Below are positions 56,870 through 64,000 of a DNA stretch of 64,000 nt, in pieces. The stretch spans positions 868,001 through 932,000 of the forward strand of contig NZ_BMZB01000001.1 in the NCBI RefSeq assembly GCF_014652575.1, read 5' to 3'. The notes beneath the pieces are model-generated. The model ran no database searches. It saw nothing but the letters and a program-made list of their open reading frames with translations, and was not told the DNA's origin. Made by a program: the position numbers and the translations under genes. Position 1 is the first letter of the stretch. Every line of letters begins with the position of its first letter. This stretch comes from Asticcacaulis endophyticus. Its GTDB lineage: Bacteria > Pseudomonadota > Alphaproteobacteria > Caulobacterales > Caulobacteraceae.

Positions 56870-57136
56870 TTATTGAGCGGCGGCGGGATCGGCCGCGGTT
56901 TGGGCTTCGGTAGCTTTCAAAGCGGCTTTTTCAGCGGCAAGGCGCGCGGTCTCAGCCTGCTTGTTCGCTTCGCGGGTGGCGCGGTCGCGTTCCATACGCA
57001 CCACGTCGGGCAGTTCGACGGCCTTGCCAAACGGTGCGGGTGAGCGTGATCCGATCCCTTGCGGCCACACCAGACTAAGCGCGATCATGATCAGCGCCAC
57101 GGCGGCCATTACGGGATAAAACAGTTTGTCTGGCAT
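56870..57136 (-). CDS. Small single-pass membrane protein
   Basis: 88 residues from the ATG at 57136 (AAGGCGGTG site). One N-terminal membrane segment (LFYPVMAAVALIMIALSLVW) is followed by an exposed, charged alanine-rich helix (REANKQAETARLAAEKAALK) that may form a coiled coil. Read 13 bases before kdsD, so cotranscribed; it resembles small LPS-assembly-associated proteins of the LptC neighbourhood only in position and topology, so this is not a claim of identity. Function unknown. Confidence 0.65.
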   Translation of the reverse strand: MPDKLFYPVMAAVALIMIALSLVWPQGIGSRSPAPFGKAVELPDVVRMERDRATREANKQAETARLAAEKAALKATEAQTAADPAAAQ

Positions 57137-57246
57137 CTGCACCGCCTTGTGAATATGGAGGGCGTTATAGGCCCCCATTGGACATGGCGTCAATTATAAG
57201 CGTTTTCCCATCAAATGGAATCATTTGATGGATCAGAAAGAGCGAC

Positions 57247-57633
57247 CTAATTGTTCGGCCGATAAATATCGAACGCCACCTGAAAATCAGGGTCGGTGAC
57301 GATGGTGTCATCACTGAGGCCATAGCGGCCCGGCGGGATCAGTTTGAAGGCCCCCGGCACCAGCGGCAGGTTGAGCGTTTCGCCGGCCTTAGTGCCTGCC
57401 ATTTGCAGAACAAACCCTTCTTCGCGGTTGGCGCGGATCAGCCGTCCGGCCAGAATCTCATAGCCCATCAACTCATCATGGGCGTCAATGTCGTTCAGGC
57501 GCACGATCACCATGGCACCGCGCATGGCGGTCAATATGGGGTCATGACTTTCGGCAAACACCTCCGGCGCCAGCTCGTTCCACAACGATTTGGCGGGTTC
57601 AGGGGGCAAGTGTTTTTTCAGTCGCTGACGCAT
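57247..57633 (-). CDS. Hypothetical protein (128 aa)
   Basis: Begins MRQRLKKHLPPEPAKSLWNE and has MRGAMVIVRLNDIDAHDELM then EGFVLQMAGTKAGETLNLPL and PPGRYGLSDDTIVTDPDF. Predicted beta-rich and soluble; no signal peptide. I do not recognise the family. It is encoded 11 bases after the DUF1653 gene and is therefore probably cotranscribed with it. Confidence 0.7.
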   Translation of the reverse strand: MRQRLKKHLPPEPAKSLWNELAPEVFAESHDPILTAMRGAMVIVRLNDIDAHDELMGYEILAGRLIRANREEGFVLQMAGTKAGETLNLPLVPGAFKLIPPGRYGLSDDTIVTDPDFQVAFDIYRPNN

Positions 57634-57644
57634 CCGGAAATAAG

Positions 57645-57917
57645 TTAATCGGTATAGGCGAAACGCGGCACGGTTCCATCCTTAGTCTGAACGGATTCTA
57701 TGAACATGGAAAGCGGTCTGACCCACAACCGTGCCTCTCCCGCCGTCTGGGCCTCTGGGGCGTATAATACCATGATCTCTTCGGTCTCTGAGTGGGTAAC
57801 CGTGCCGAACACGATGTAATATTTGCCCTTATAGTGGCGGTAACGGCCCGGCGTTATGGTGCTTGCGTAAAAATTGGCCGCAAACGGCTTGCCCGTATCG
57901 AAAGCGGTCTCAGTCAT
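57645..57917 (-). CDS. DUF1653 family protein
   Basis: 90 residues. The core ITPGRYRHYKGKYYIVFGTV then HSETEEIMVLYAPEA and ARLWVRPLSMFIESV is the DUF1653 signature (YRHYKG...Y.V...A.HSET.E..V.Y). Function unknown; found widely as a small stand-alone protein. It precedes the 128-residue hypothetical gene on the same strand and diverges from thiD. Confidence 0.85.
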   Translation of the reverse strand: MTETAFDTGKPFAANFYASTITPGRYRHYKGKYYIVFGTVTHSETEEIMVLYAPEAQTAGEARLWVRPLSMFIESVQTKDGTVPRFAYTD

Positions 57918-57983
57918 GATATATGTTACCTATATGAACCGGGGGGATTATAGACAACGAAACTCAAAGTGAAGCCTTTAATC

Positions 57984-58772
57984 ATGCACCGCGTCCTTAT
58001 TATCGCTGGCTCTGACCCCTCTGGCGGGGCGGGTATTCAGGCCGATCTGAAAACCGTCACCTGTCTGGGCGCTTACGGCATGACGGCGATCACGGCGCTG
58101 ACCGTGCAAAATACGCTGGGGGTGACGGACGTGTTTCCGATCCCCGAAGAAATTATTGCCGCCCAGGCCATGGCCTGTATCGAAGACATCGGCGTTGATG
58201 CCGTCAAAACCGGTATGCTGGGCTCCATCGGCGTGGTCGAAACCGTGGCCAGCGTACTGGATCTGGCCGGTGATGCCTTTCGCGTCATTGATCCGGTCAT
58301 GGTGGCCAAGGGTGGGCACCGCCTTCTGCCCGAAGCCGCAATTGACGCCATTCGCCATCTGCTGATCCCGCGCGCTGATCTGTTGACCCCCAATGCGCCG
58401 GAAGCCGCCGTTCTGACCGGCATGGCTGTTGAGAATCACGACGACCTGCAACGGGCGGGTGAAGCTCTGCTGAAAATGGGGGCCAAGGCGGTGCTGATGA
58501 AGGGCGGACATGTCGAAGGTGATATCGTCTGCGACCTGCTGATGACCGGGAACCGCGTGGCGCGCTTTGAGGCTCAGCGCATTGAGACCCGCCATACTCA
58601 CGGAACCGGCTGTACGTTGGCCAGTGCCTGTGCCGCCCTTTACCGCGAGGATATGGCTCTTGATAGCGTGGTGGATAAGGCGCGGGCCTATGTGCTGAAC
58701 GCCATAAAGGCCGCCCCCGGTCTGGGGGGCGGCCACGGCCCGTTAAAACATAACTGGGCGTTTAATATCTAA
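57984..58772 (+). CDS. thiD: Hydroxymethylpyrimidine/phosphomethylpyrimidine kinase
   Basis: Phosphorylates HMP and HMP-P for thiamine synthesis. 262 residues: VLIIAGSDPSGGAGIQADLK, GAYGMTAITALTVQNT, DAVKTGMLGS, DPVMVAKGGHRLL, TPNAPEAAVLTG, LMKGGHVEG and the anion-hole HGTGCTLASACAA. A GTG 15 bases upstream is possible, but the ATG at 57984 follows a GTGAAG site. I see no TPP riboswitch upstream. The stop overlaps the convergent small gene by four bases. Confidence 0.96.
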   Translation: MHRVLIIAGSDPSGGAGIQADLKTVTCLGAYGMTAITALTVQNTLGVTDVFPIPEEIIAAQAMACIEDIGVDAVKTGMLGSIGVVETVASVLDLAGDAFRVIDPVMVAKGGHRLLPEAAIDAIRHLLIPRADLLTPNAPEAAVLTGMAVENHDDLQRAGEALLKMGAKAVLMKGGHVEGDIVCDLLMTGNRVARFEAQRIETRHTHGTGCTLASACAALYREDMALDSVVDKARAYVLNAIKAAPGLGGGHGPLKHNWAFNI

Positions 58773-59161
58773 TAACGACGACCATTATAGTCGCGGCTGT
58801 TATAGGCCACCGCGCGCGACAGGTCCTGGGTGCGCTGGTTGAGGATATGCAACTCGCGGCGGTCAAGTCCGCGGCCACTACGCTCAAACTGGTGCGACAG
58901 GCGCTCCAGATCGCGCAGTTCGGCCCGCAGGCGGTACTCTTCGCGTCGGCTCAGATTGCCGTGGCGCGCGCCGCGGTCAATCTGGCGATCCAGTTGATCA
59001 AGGCGGTAATCGATACGGTCGTCGCGGTGATCATGACGGTCTTCGCGGTAGTCGTGGAGGTTGTGATCGTAGCGGCTGTCAGCCATAGCGGGAACCGAGG
59101 CGGCGGCCATACCCGCGCAAGCAAACGCGGCAATGGCAAAGGTCTTAATCGAGGTCTTCAT
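58769..59161 (-). CDS. Small secreted charged protein, paralogue A
   Basis: 130 residues. Signal peptide (KTFAIAAFACAGMAAASVPA, cleaved at AMA-DS), then a highly charged Asp/Arg/His-rich region (YREDRHDHRDDRIDYRLDQL) and a helical part RREEYRLRAELRDLERLSHQ then FERSGRGLDRRELHIL. It is homologous to the gene 247 bases upstream (59409-59765), with RRLD..LD.DRIDRG and ELRDIEKL.FERSGRG in common. His/Asp richness could bind metal. Function unknown. Confidence 0.75.
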   Translation of the reverse strand: MKTSIKTFAIAAFACAGMAAASVPAMADSRYDHNLHDYREDRHDHRDDRIDYRLDQLDRQIDRGARHGNLSRREEYRLRAELRDLERLSHQFERSGRGLDRRELHILNQRTQDLSRAVAYNSRDYNGRRY

Positions 59162-59295
59162 TTTACGTCTCCTATTGTGGGTGGGCGCTGTCTCTCAGCG
59201 TTGAGATCATTTAAGCACCCGCCACCTGAGCCGTTCCTGAACGGTGCGGTTCATATTCAGTTCAGCCAGATGAATGGCGGTGGGGCTTTAGACAT

Positions 59296-59318
59296 GAAAA
59301 AACCTCCCGAAGGAGGTT
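59296..59318 (-). terminator. Terminator downstream of paralogue B
   Basis: Arms AACCTCC (59301-59307) and GGAGGTT (59312-59318) with a four-base loop; on the minus strand a run of T follows. A second GC-rich hairpin (GCGCGGGCCG 59340-59349 with CGGCCCGCGC 59368-59377) lies just before it. Together they fill most of the 247-base gap between the two paralogues. Confidence 0.75.
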
Positions 59319-59408
59319 CTGGTTTTTGTTGGCTTATCTGCGCGGGCCGTGGGGGATAAGGGACGGGCGGCCCGCGCAGACTAAGGGCCAGTTTCAGATC
59401 GTCAGAGC

Positions 59409-59765
59409 CTAGAAACGGCGGGTCTGACGGTCGTGGTTGTTGTACGCCACCTTTTGCGACAAGCGATCGATGCGTGAGGTCAGGATGTTCATTTCCTGAC
59501 GGTCGTAGCCGCGACCGGAACGCTCAAACTTGTTCGACAGCTTTTCGATGTCGCGCAATTCGTTGCGCAGGCGGCTGGCTTCGTTACGGTTCAGTTCGCG
59601 GGTGCGGACACCGCGATCGATGCGGTCATCAAGCGTATCGAGACGGCGCTCGACGCTGTTTTCGCGAACGTGCGAACGGGGCGAGTCGGCCAAAGCGGCG
59701 GTAGAGGCGGCGCCCATCGACAGGGCAACCAAAGCAGCGGCGGTGAAGGTCTTGATCGTTTTCAT
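59409..59765 (-). CDS. Small secreted charged protein, paralogue B
   Basis: 118 residues. Signal peptide (TIKTFTAAALVALSMGAAST, cleaved at ALA-DS), then RRLDTLDDRIDRGVRTRELN and RNEASRLRNELRDIEKLSNK followed by FERSGRGYDRQEMNILTSRI. It shares its layout and many residues with paralogue A (58769-59161) but lacks the His/Asp-rich stretch. Likely helical, periplasmic, possibly coiled coil. It is separated from paralogue A by terminator hairpins, so each may have its own promoter. Function unknown. Confidence 0.75.
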   Translation of the reverse strand: MKTIKTFTAAALVALSMGAASTAALADSPRSHVRENSVERRLDTLDDRIDRGVRTRELNRNEASRLRNELRDIEKLSNKFERSGRGYDRQEMNILTSRIDRLSQKVAYNNHDRQTRRF

Positions 59766-59965
59766 AACTTGGCTCTCCTTAAAAAAGATTAGCGCTTAAT
59801 CTCAGCGTTGAAGCCATATAAACATACCGCCCCTGAGCCGAACCTGAACGGTAAGGTTCATCTTCGGTTCATGAGCGTAAATGATTTTGGGATAAGACCC
59901 CTTGTGTTTGGCGGGCTTTGGTCGCACAAGGCGCTCACCGTTTTTATATATCCGGGGTGCCAAAT

Positions 59966-61135
59966 ATGACCGCCAAACCCGCCCGCTTTACCGAAAGACC
60001 GTGGTTCTCCTCCGGCCCGACCGCCAAGCGCCCCGGCTGGACGCCGCAGGCCTTAAGTGCCGCACCTGTGGGCCGCTCCAATCGCTCAAAAATCACGGTC
60101 GGTCGGATCAAGGAAGCGCTGGAACTGACCCGCGATATCTTAGGCATACCAGCTGACTATCAGGTCTTCATGACCCCGGCCTCGGATACCGGCGCGTTCG
60201 AAGCGGCGATGTGGAATCTGCTGGGACTGCGCAAAGTTCAGGTGGTCGCCTTTGAAAACTTTGGGCAATTGTGGGCCGATGACGCCGTAAAGCACCTGAA
60301 ACTGGATGCCGAGGTTTTGTCGGCACCTTACGGTCAGTTACCGGACTTAAGCCGGATTGATGCCGAGGCCGATCTTATCTTTCCGTGGAACGGCACGACC
60401 TCCGGCGTCAAGGTGCCGGACGCATCCTTCATCAGCGATAGCCACCAAGGGCTGGTGATGTGCGATGCGACGTCCGCCGCGTTCTGCATGGATTTGCCGT
60501 GGGAAAAGCTTGATGTCACGACCTTCTCGTTTCAAAAGGCGCTGGGCGGCGAAGCGGGCATTGGCGTGCTGATCCTGTCATCGAAGGCGGTTGAGCGGCT
60601 CAATACCTTCGATCCGGGCCGCGCCATCCCCAAGGTCATCCGCCTGCGCAAAGGTGATGCCGCCGACATGACCATTCTGGGCGGCGATGCCATCAACACC
60701 TATTCGTTTCTGGTCATTGAGGATTATCTCGATGCCCTGAAATGGGGTTTGCGCGAAGGCGGGCTTGAGGGGCTGATTGCGCGCTGCGAGCAGAATTTCA
60801 ACTATCTGCGCGAATGGGTTGAGGCGACGGCGTGGATCGATTTTGTGGCCGAAAAGGTTGAGACCCGCTCCACCACCTCGGTATGCCTGAAGTTTGTTGA
60901 TCCGGCCATTGTCGGCCAACCGGCCGATATGCAGGCCAAACTGGCAGCTAAAATCAATGCTTTGCTGGAAACTGAGGGGGTCGCTTACGATATCACCGGC
61001 TACCGCGCCGCCCCTCCGGGCCTGCGTATCTGGTGCGGCTGCACGGTCGATGCCGATGATATCTGCGCGCTGCTGCCATGGCTGGAATGGGCTTACGCTG
61101 AAGCATTAAACCAATTGGAACTGTCTGTAGCCTAA
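59966..61135 (+). CDS. serC: Phosphoserine aminotransferase
   Basis: Makes phosphoserine from phosphohydroxypyruvate, for serine synthesis. 389 residues; the opening MTAKPARFTERPWFSSGPTA and the family features TTSGVKVPD, FCMDLPWEKLDVTTFSFQKA with the PLP lysine in SFQKALGG, and GEAGIGVLIL belong to the alphaproteobacterial/archaeal SerC group. The 16-codon upstream extension is excluded. serA, normally next to it in relatives, is absent; the following gene is a PagL-like deacylase. Confidence 0.95.
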   Translation: MTAKPARFTERPWFSSGPTAKRPGWTPQALSAAPVGRSNRSKITVGRIKEALELTRDILGIPADYQVFMTPASDTGAFEAAMWNLLGLRKVQVVAFENFGQLWADDAVKHLKLDAEVLSAPYGQLPDLSRIDAEADLIFPWNGTTSGVKVPDASFISDSHQGLVMCDATSAAFCMDLPWEKLDVTTFSFQKALGGEAGIGVLILSSKAVERLNTFDPGRAIPKVIRLRKGDAADMTILGGDAINTYSFLVIEDYLDALKWGLREGGLEGLIARCEQNFNYLREWVEATAWIDFVAEKVETRSTTSVCLKFVDPAIVGQPADMQAKLAAKINALLETEGVAYDITGYRAAPPGLRIWCGCTVDADDICALLPWLEWAYAEALNQLELSVA

Positions 61136-61237
61136 AAGGCGCAGACGGGCGAAATCTTGCTGGTTTGGGTTAGGGCTATGGCGCCAATGCCCCAATCAGG
61201 TGATAACAGCGCGGCTGTATTTTCAGGGAATCATTTC

Positions 61238-61855
61238 ATGATCAAATCGGGTTTTGTGGGCGCATTGGCTTTGGGTGTTGTGGCGCTGGCCGGATCGGCC
61301 TCGGCGGGCGAGATTTACGGCGGGGCCTATGCCCATGACGTGACCTTTCTGGGCGAAGCGCTCGGTATCGGGGCGGCGGGTCGCGAAGGCGGAGCCGATA
61401 TTGAGCTCGGCTGGCGCTCCGATAAAAAGGAAAACTGGGATTTCCTGCGTCACCCCAGCGTCTATGTGATGGCCGCCGTCAACACTCAGGGCGATTCCAG
61501 CCATATCGCCACGGGCCTGACCTGGAAGGTCAATTTCGGGGAGACTAAAAAGTGGTTTGTGCGTCCGGGTTTTGGACTGGCCTACACTGATGGCTACGAT
61601 GAACTGCCGGATTTCCGCACACCGGGTCTGTCGCAGGAAGAAATCGCTCGCCGGGTCGCCATGCGTGACGACCATATCGAATTTGGCTCAAAGTTCCTGT
61701 TCCAGCCTAATATTGCGCTGGGTTATGACCTGAGCGAGCGCACCTCGATTGAACTGGCCTATATCCATCTCTCGAACGGCCAGATTCTGGGTCAGGGCAA
61801 GAATCAGGGCCTTGATGATCTTGGCCTGCGGGTTAGCTATAAACTCGGCAACTAA
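61238..61855 (+). CDS. PagL-like lipid A 3-O-deacylase (acyloxyacyl hydrolase)
   Basis: 205 residues from the ATG at 61238 (AGGGA site); signal peptide GFVGALALGVVALAGSASAG. The mature part reads as an eight-stranded outer-membrane barrel with alternating strands. The end IELAYIHLSNGQILGQGKNQ then GLDDLGLRVSY fits PagL: catalytic His and Ser in H-x-S-N. The expected acidic third residue looks to be Asp or lie elsewhere. PagL removes the 3-O acyl chain of lipid A. It lies between serC and purA, with its own terminator following. Confidence 0.75.
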   Translation: MIKSGFVGALALGVVALAGSASAGEIYGGAYAHDVTFLGEALGIGAAGREGGADIELGWRSDKKENWDFLRHPSVYVMAAVNTQGDSSHIATGLTWKVNFGETKKWFVRPGFGLAYTDGYDELPDFRTPGLSQEEIARRVAMRDDHIEFGSKFLFQPNIALGYDLSERTSIELAYIHLSNGQILGQGKNQGLDDLGLRVSYKLGN

Positions 61856-61869
61856 AACTAAACCATCAG

Positions 61870-61907
61870 AACCCATATTGTTTCTTTTGTAACGATATGG
61901 GTTTTTT
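61870..61907 (+). terminator. Terminator of the PagL-like gene
   Basis: Arms AACCCATAT (61870-61878) and ATATGGGTT (61895-61903) followed by T residues to 61907, 14 bases after the stop codon. Confidence 0.8.
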
Positions 61908-62006
61908 GTGCCTGTAAACCGCAGTTGGCGGAAAAGCCATCCGTCCCCACTCCAAACGGATTTGTGAGCCAATTAGCGGTTTCATTGCGCCCCGTTATGG
62001 TCTAAA

Positions 62007-62067
62007 GCGCATGCCGAAAAGTGTGAGCGGTTTTGGCTGCGCCGAACTTCGTTTCGGATAAATGCGC
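62007..62067. repeat. Intergenic palindromic element, diverged copy 3
   Basis: Starts GCGCATGCCGAAAAGTGTGAGCGG and ends GTTTCGGATAAATGCGC, matching the outer parts of the copies at 14012-14054 and 19028-19082 but with a longer middle. It lies upstream of purA, between a terminator and the purA start. Confidence 0.55.
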
Positions 62068-62162
62068 GTCTGATCAATTGCCTGCAACCGCTTGAATTAT
62101 GTATGTGCCCGCACCGGAAGTGTTATGCTCTCCGGCGGGCTTTTTTGCGGAGAACGTGAACC

Positions 62163-63452
62163 TTGGCCAATGTGACCGTTGTGGGCGCCCAGTGGGGCGA
62201 CGAAGGTAAGGGTAAGCTGGTTGACTGGCTGTCCAATCGCGCTGATGTCGTGGTGCGCTTTCAGGGCGGTCACAATGCCGGTCATACCCTGGTGGTCGAT
62301 GGTAAGGTTTATAAACTTTCACTGCTGCCATCGGGCGTGGTGCAGGGTAAGTTGTCGGTCATCGGCAACGGCGTAGTCGTTGACCCGTGGGCGCTGTTTG
62401 ATGAAATTGCCCGCGTTGAAGCGCAAGGCCTGAAGATCACCAACGAATTGCTGGTGCTGGCCGACAACGCCTGTTTGATCCTGCCGATCCACCGCGAACT
62501 GGATGCAGCCCGTGAAGCTGCTGCCGGTGCCGCCAAGATCGGTACGACTGGCCGTGGTATCGGCCCGGCCTATGAAGACAAGGTGGGGCGTCGTGCCATC
62601 CGCGTCGGTGACCTTGAGGATTTTGAGGCGCTGGATGCCAAGCTCGATCGTCTGCTGACGCACCATAATGCCCTGCGTCGCGGGCTCGATCTGGCCGAAG
62701 TCAATAAGGCCGAACTTCTGGCCGGCCTGAAAGAGATTGCGCCGCGTCTGCTGTCGTTCGCCAAGCCGGTCTGGTACGTGCTTGATAAGGCCAAGCAGGA
62801 CGGCAAGCGTATCCTGTTTGAAGGGGCGCAAGGGGCCTTGCTCGATATCGACCACGGCACCTATCCGTTTGTGACCTCCTCCAATACTGTGGCGGGGCAG
62901 GCGGCAGCCGGTTCCGGCATGGGCCCGCGCTCAGCCGGTTATGTGTTGGGCATCCTCAAGGCCTATACTACCCGCGTCGGCTCCGGCCCGTTCCCGACTG
63001 AGCTGTTTGATGACATCGGTGAGCGCATTGGCCGCGTGGGTCATGAGTTCGGCACCGTCACGGGCCGCGCCCGCCGCTGTGGCTGGCTGGACGCCGTGTT
63101 GGCCCGCCAATCCATTGCCATTAACGGCATTGACGGCATTGCCCTGACCAAGCTCGATGTGCTGGACGGGATCGAGACCCTGAAAATCTGCGTCGGTTAT
63201 AAACTGAACGGCGAGGTCATCGACTATCTGCCGTCGGGTATCAAAGCCCAGAGCGTGATCGAGCCGGTCTATGAAGACTTAGAGGGCTGGTCGGAATCGA
63301 CCCAAGGGGCGCGCTCTTGGAAAGACCTGCCCGGTAATGCGGTCAAATATGTCCGCCGGATCGAGGAGCTGATCGGGGCGCCGGTGGCCCTGCTGTCGAC
63401 TTCGCCTGAGCGCGAAGACACCATTTTGATGCGTGATCCGTTTCAGGATTAA
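62163..63452 (+). CDS. purA: Adenylosuccinate synthetase
   Basis: First committed step from IMP to AMP, using GTP and aspartate. 429 residues: [76 protein letters not shown] and [17 protein letters not shown]. The start codon is TTG (62163), 11 bases after a GGAG; the conserved [15 protein letters not shown] motif follows immediately, so no other start fits. A strong terminator follows. Confidence 0.98.
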   Translation: MANVTVVGAQWGDEGKGKLVDWLSNRADVVVRFQGGHNAGHTLVVDGKVYKLSLLPSGVVQGKLSVIGNGVVVDPWALFDEIARVEAQGLKITNELLVLADNACLILPIHRELDAAREAAAGAAKIGTTGRGIGPAYEDKVGRRAIRVGDLEDFEALDAKLDRLLTHHNALRRGLDLAEVNKAELLAGLKEIAPRLLSFAKPVWYVLDKAKQDGKRILFEGAQGALLDIDHGTYPFVTSSNTVAGQAAAGSGMGPRSAGYVLGILKAYTTRVGSGPFPTELFDDIGERIGRVGHEFGTVTGRARRCGWLDAVLARQSIAINGIDGIALTKLDVLDGIETLKICVGYKLNGEVIDYLPSGIKAQSVIEPVYEDLEGWSESTQGARSWKDLPGNAVKYVRRIEELIGAPVALLSTSPEREDTILMRDPFQD

Positions 63453-63465
63453 ACCTGACTAAAAG

Positions 63466-63500
63466 AAAAAGGCCCTCAGAGATGAGGGCCTTTTTCTTTT
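63466..63500 (+). terminator. Terminator of purA
   Basis: Arms AAAAAGGCCCTCA (63466-63478) and TGAGGGCCTTTTT (63483-63495), a perfect 13-base stem with flanking A and T runs. Works in both directions in principle. Confidence 0.95.
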
Positions 63501-63578
63501 CAAAGACAGCGCTGGCATAAAATCTATTTTTACTAATAAGGCTTAGAGTGCCGTCATATTCACTGCGGCTGGAACACT

Positions 63579-64000
63579 GTGTTTTCTCTCGACCCAAAGC
63601 TCGAAGCCAAAATTAAACCCCACGTCAAGCGGGTGCTGGTGCTGGAAAGCAACCAGGCCTATGCGCGTATTCTCACGGATATGCTCCGGGTTCTGGGGAC
63701 TGAGAAAACGATCGTTGAGACCGATGACCGGCGCGCCATGATGATCTGCGAAGACATGGACCCTCAGTTGATTTTTTGCGATCTTCGGGCGCAAAATCTT
63801 GAAGGGGCGAAGTTCGTCACGGCCGTGCGCCGCTCCGAAATGAAATGCCGCAAGATCCCGATCATCATGATGGCGTCGAACGACTTGCCGGAAACGCTCA
63901 AAGAGGCGCGCGATTGCGGCGCCGATGAGATCATGAAAAAGCCGTTCGCGTCGGGTGATTTGCTGAAACGGCTTGAACATGCCGTCACAAAGTCGCCGCC
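63579..64000 (+). CDS. Degenerate receiver-domain protein (3' end outside window)
   Basis: A frame from GTG 63579 runs off the right edge (140 full codons seen). Receiver fold: VKRVLVLESNQAYARILTDM, LIFCDLRAQNLEG (Asp68 phosphoacceptor), IPIIMMASND and DEIMKKPFASGDL (Lys121). The two acidic residues that bind magnesium are replaced by Glu23-Ser24, and the conserved Thr/Ser is Ala99 next to Ser100. So phosphorylation chemistry may be altered. What follows beyond the window is unknown. Confidence 0.8.
   Translation, partial: MFSLDPKLEAKIKPHVKRVLVLESNQAYARILTDMLRVLGTEKTIVETDDRRAMMICEDMDPQLIFCDLRAQNLEGAKFVTAVRRSEMKCRKIPIIMMASNDLPETLKEARDCGADEIMKKPFASGDLLKRLEHAVTKSP

Noticed and set aside
57918-57983. 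TPP riboswitch before thiD
   Set aside because: The gap is only 66 bases and shows no TPP core sequences.
58847-59359. 170-codon plus-strand frame opposite the small charged protein
   Set aside because: The minus-strand gene has a signal peptide, a paralogue and a terminator; the plus frame has none of these.

Overview
The window looks like chromosomal DNA of an alphaproteobacterium of the family Caulobacteraceae, most plausibly Asticcacaulis. This is an inference from gene content and order (dnaK-dnaJ-dapB, hrcA-grpE opposite rph-rdgB-hemW, ubiB-ubiE), a moderate GC content, a GTTC-N7-GTTC SOS box of alphaproteobacterial type, and a CTTG-N17 heat-shock promoter candidate in front of dnaK. 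I see no phage, plasmid, insertion sequence, CRISPR array, rRNA or tRNA. Almost everything is chromosomal housekeeping, with a few accessory or mosaic patches.

Layout. 1-1742: the 3' part of an acyltransferase and a Tat-exported dienelactone hydrolase. 2096-6203: dnaK, dnaJ, dapB. 6193-9485: a glycosyltransferase, a small orphan protein and an AlaC-like aminotransferase. 9631-13370: divergent glmS and glmM (amino-sugar synthesis for peptidoglycan and LPS), where glmM carries an N-terminal DNA-binding domain. 13367-18340: a lipoprotein with a toxin-like domain, coaBC, dut, and a radical SAM/DUF4130 DNA-repair pair. 18380-25747: grpE and hrcA opposite rph, then rdgB-hemW-orphan-rsmI-yraN. 25742-28675: ubiB, ubiE and a receiver protein. 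28899-36072: alpha-2-macroglobulin and penicillin-binding protein 1C, a periplasmic defence and wall-repair pair. 36136-39651: a miniature flagellar-rod-like protein and a DUF1501/DUF1800 pair. 39779-43526: pheS and pheT with a small gene wedged between them. 43613-47280: a phospholipase C and a two-gene operon of unknown function. 47418-52888: rplT-rpmI, an MFS transporter, an SOS-regulated Y-family polymerase, small proteins and infC. 53070-58772: a glycosyltransferase, kdsD and small genes, thiD. 58769-63452: two paralogous small secreted proteins, serC, a PagL-like deacylase and purA. 63579-64000: the start of a degenerate receiver gene.

The most interesting item is the HTH-GlmM fusion divergent from glmS. 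A single reading frame joins an XRE/LacI-like helix-turn-helix to a complete phosphoglucosamine mutase, next to the gene that makes its substrate. That suggests an enzyme that may also regulate its own pathway. Next are a 30/32-base inverted repeat that contains the start codon of a glycosyltransferase and could be an invertible segment; a lipoprotein ending in a BECR-type nuclease-like domain; a translationally coupled low-GC gene between pheS and pheT with a low-GC insert inside pheT; and an Ntn-hydrolase-like protein with a small partner gene.

Limits: all family names come from reading motifs without database searches. Promoter and operator calls are by eye and tentative.
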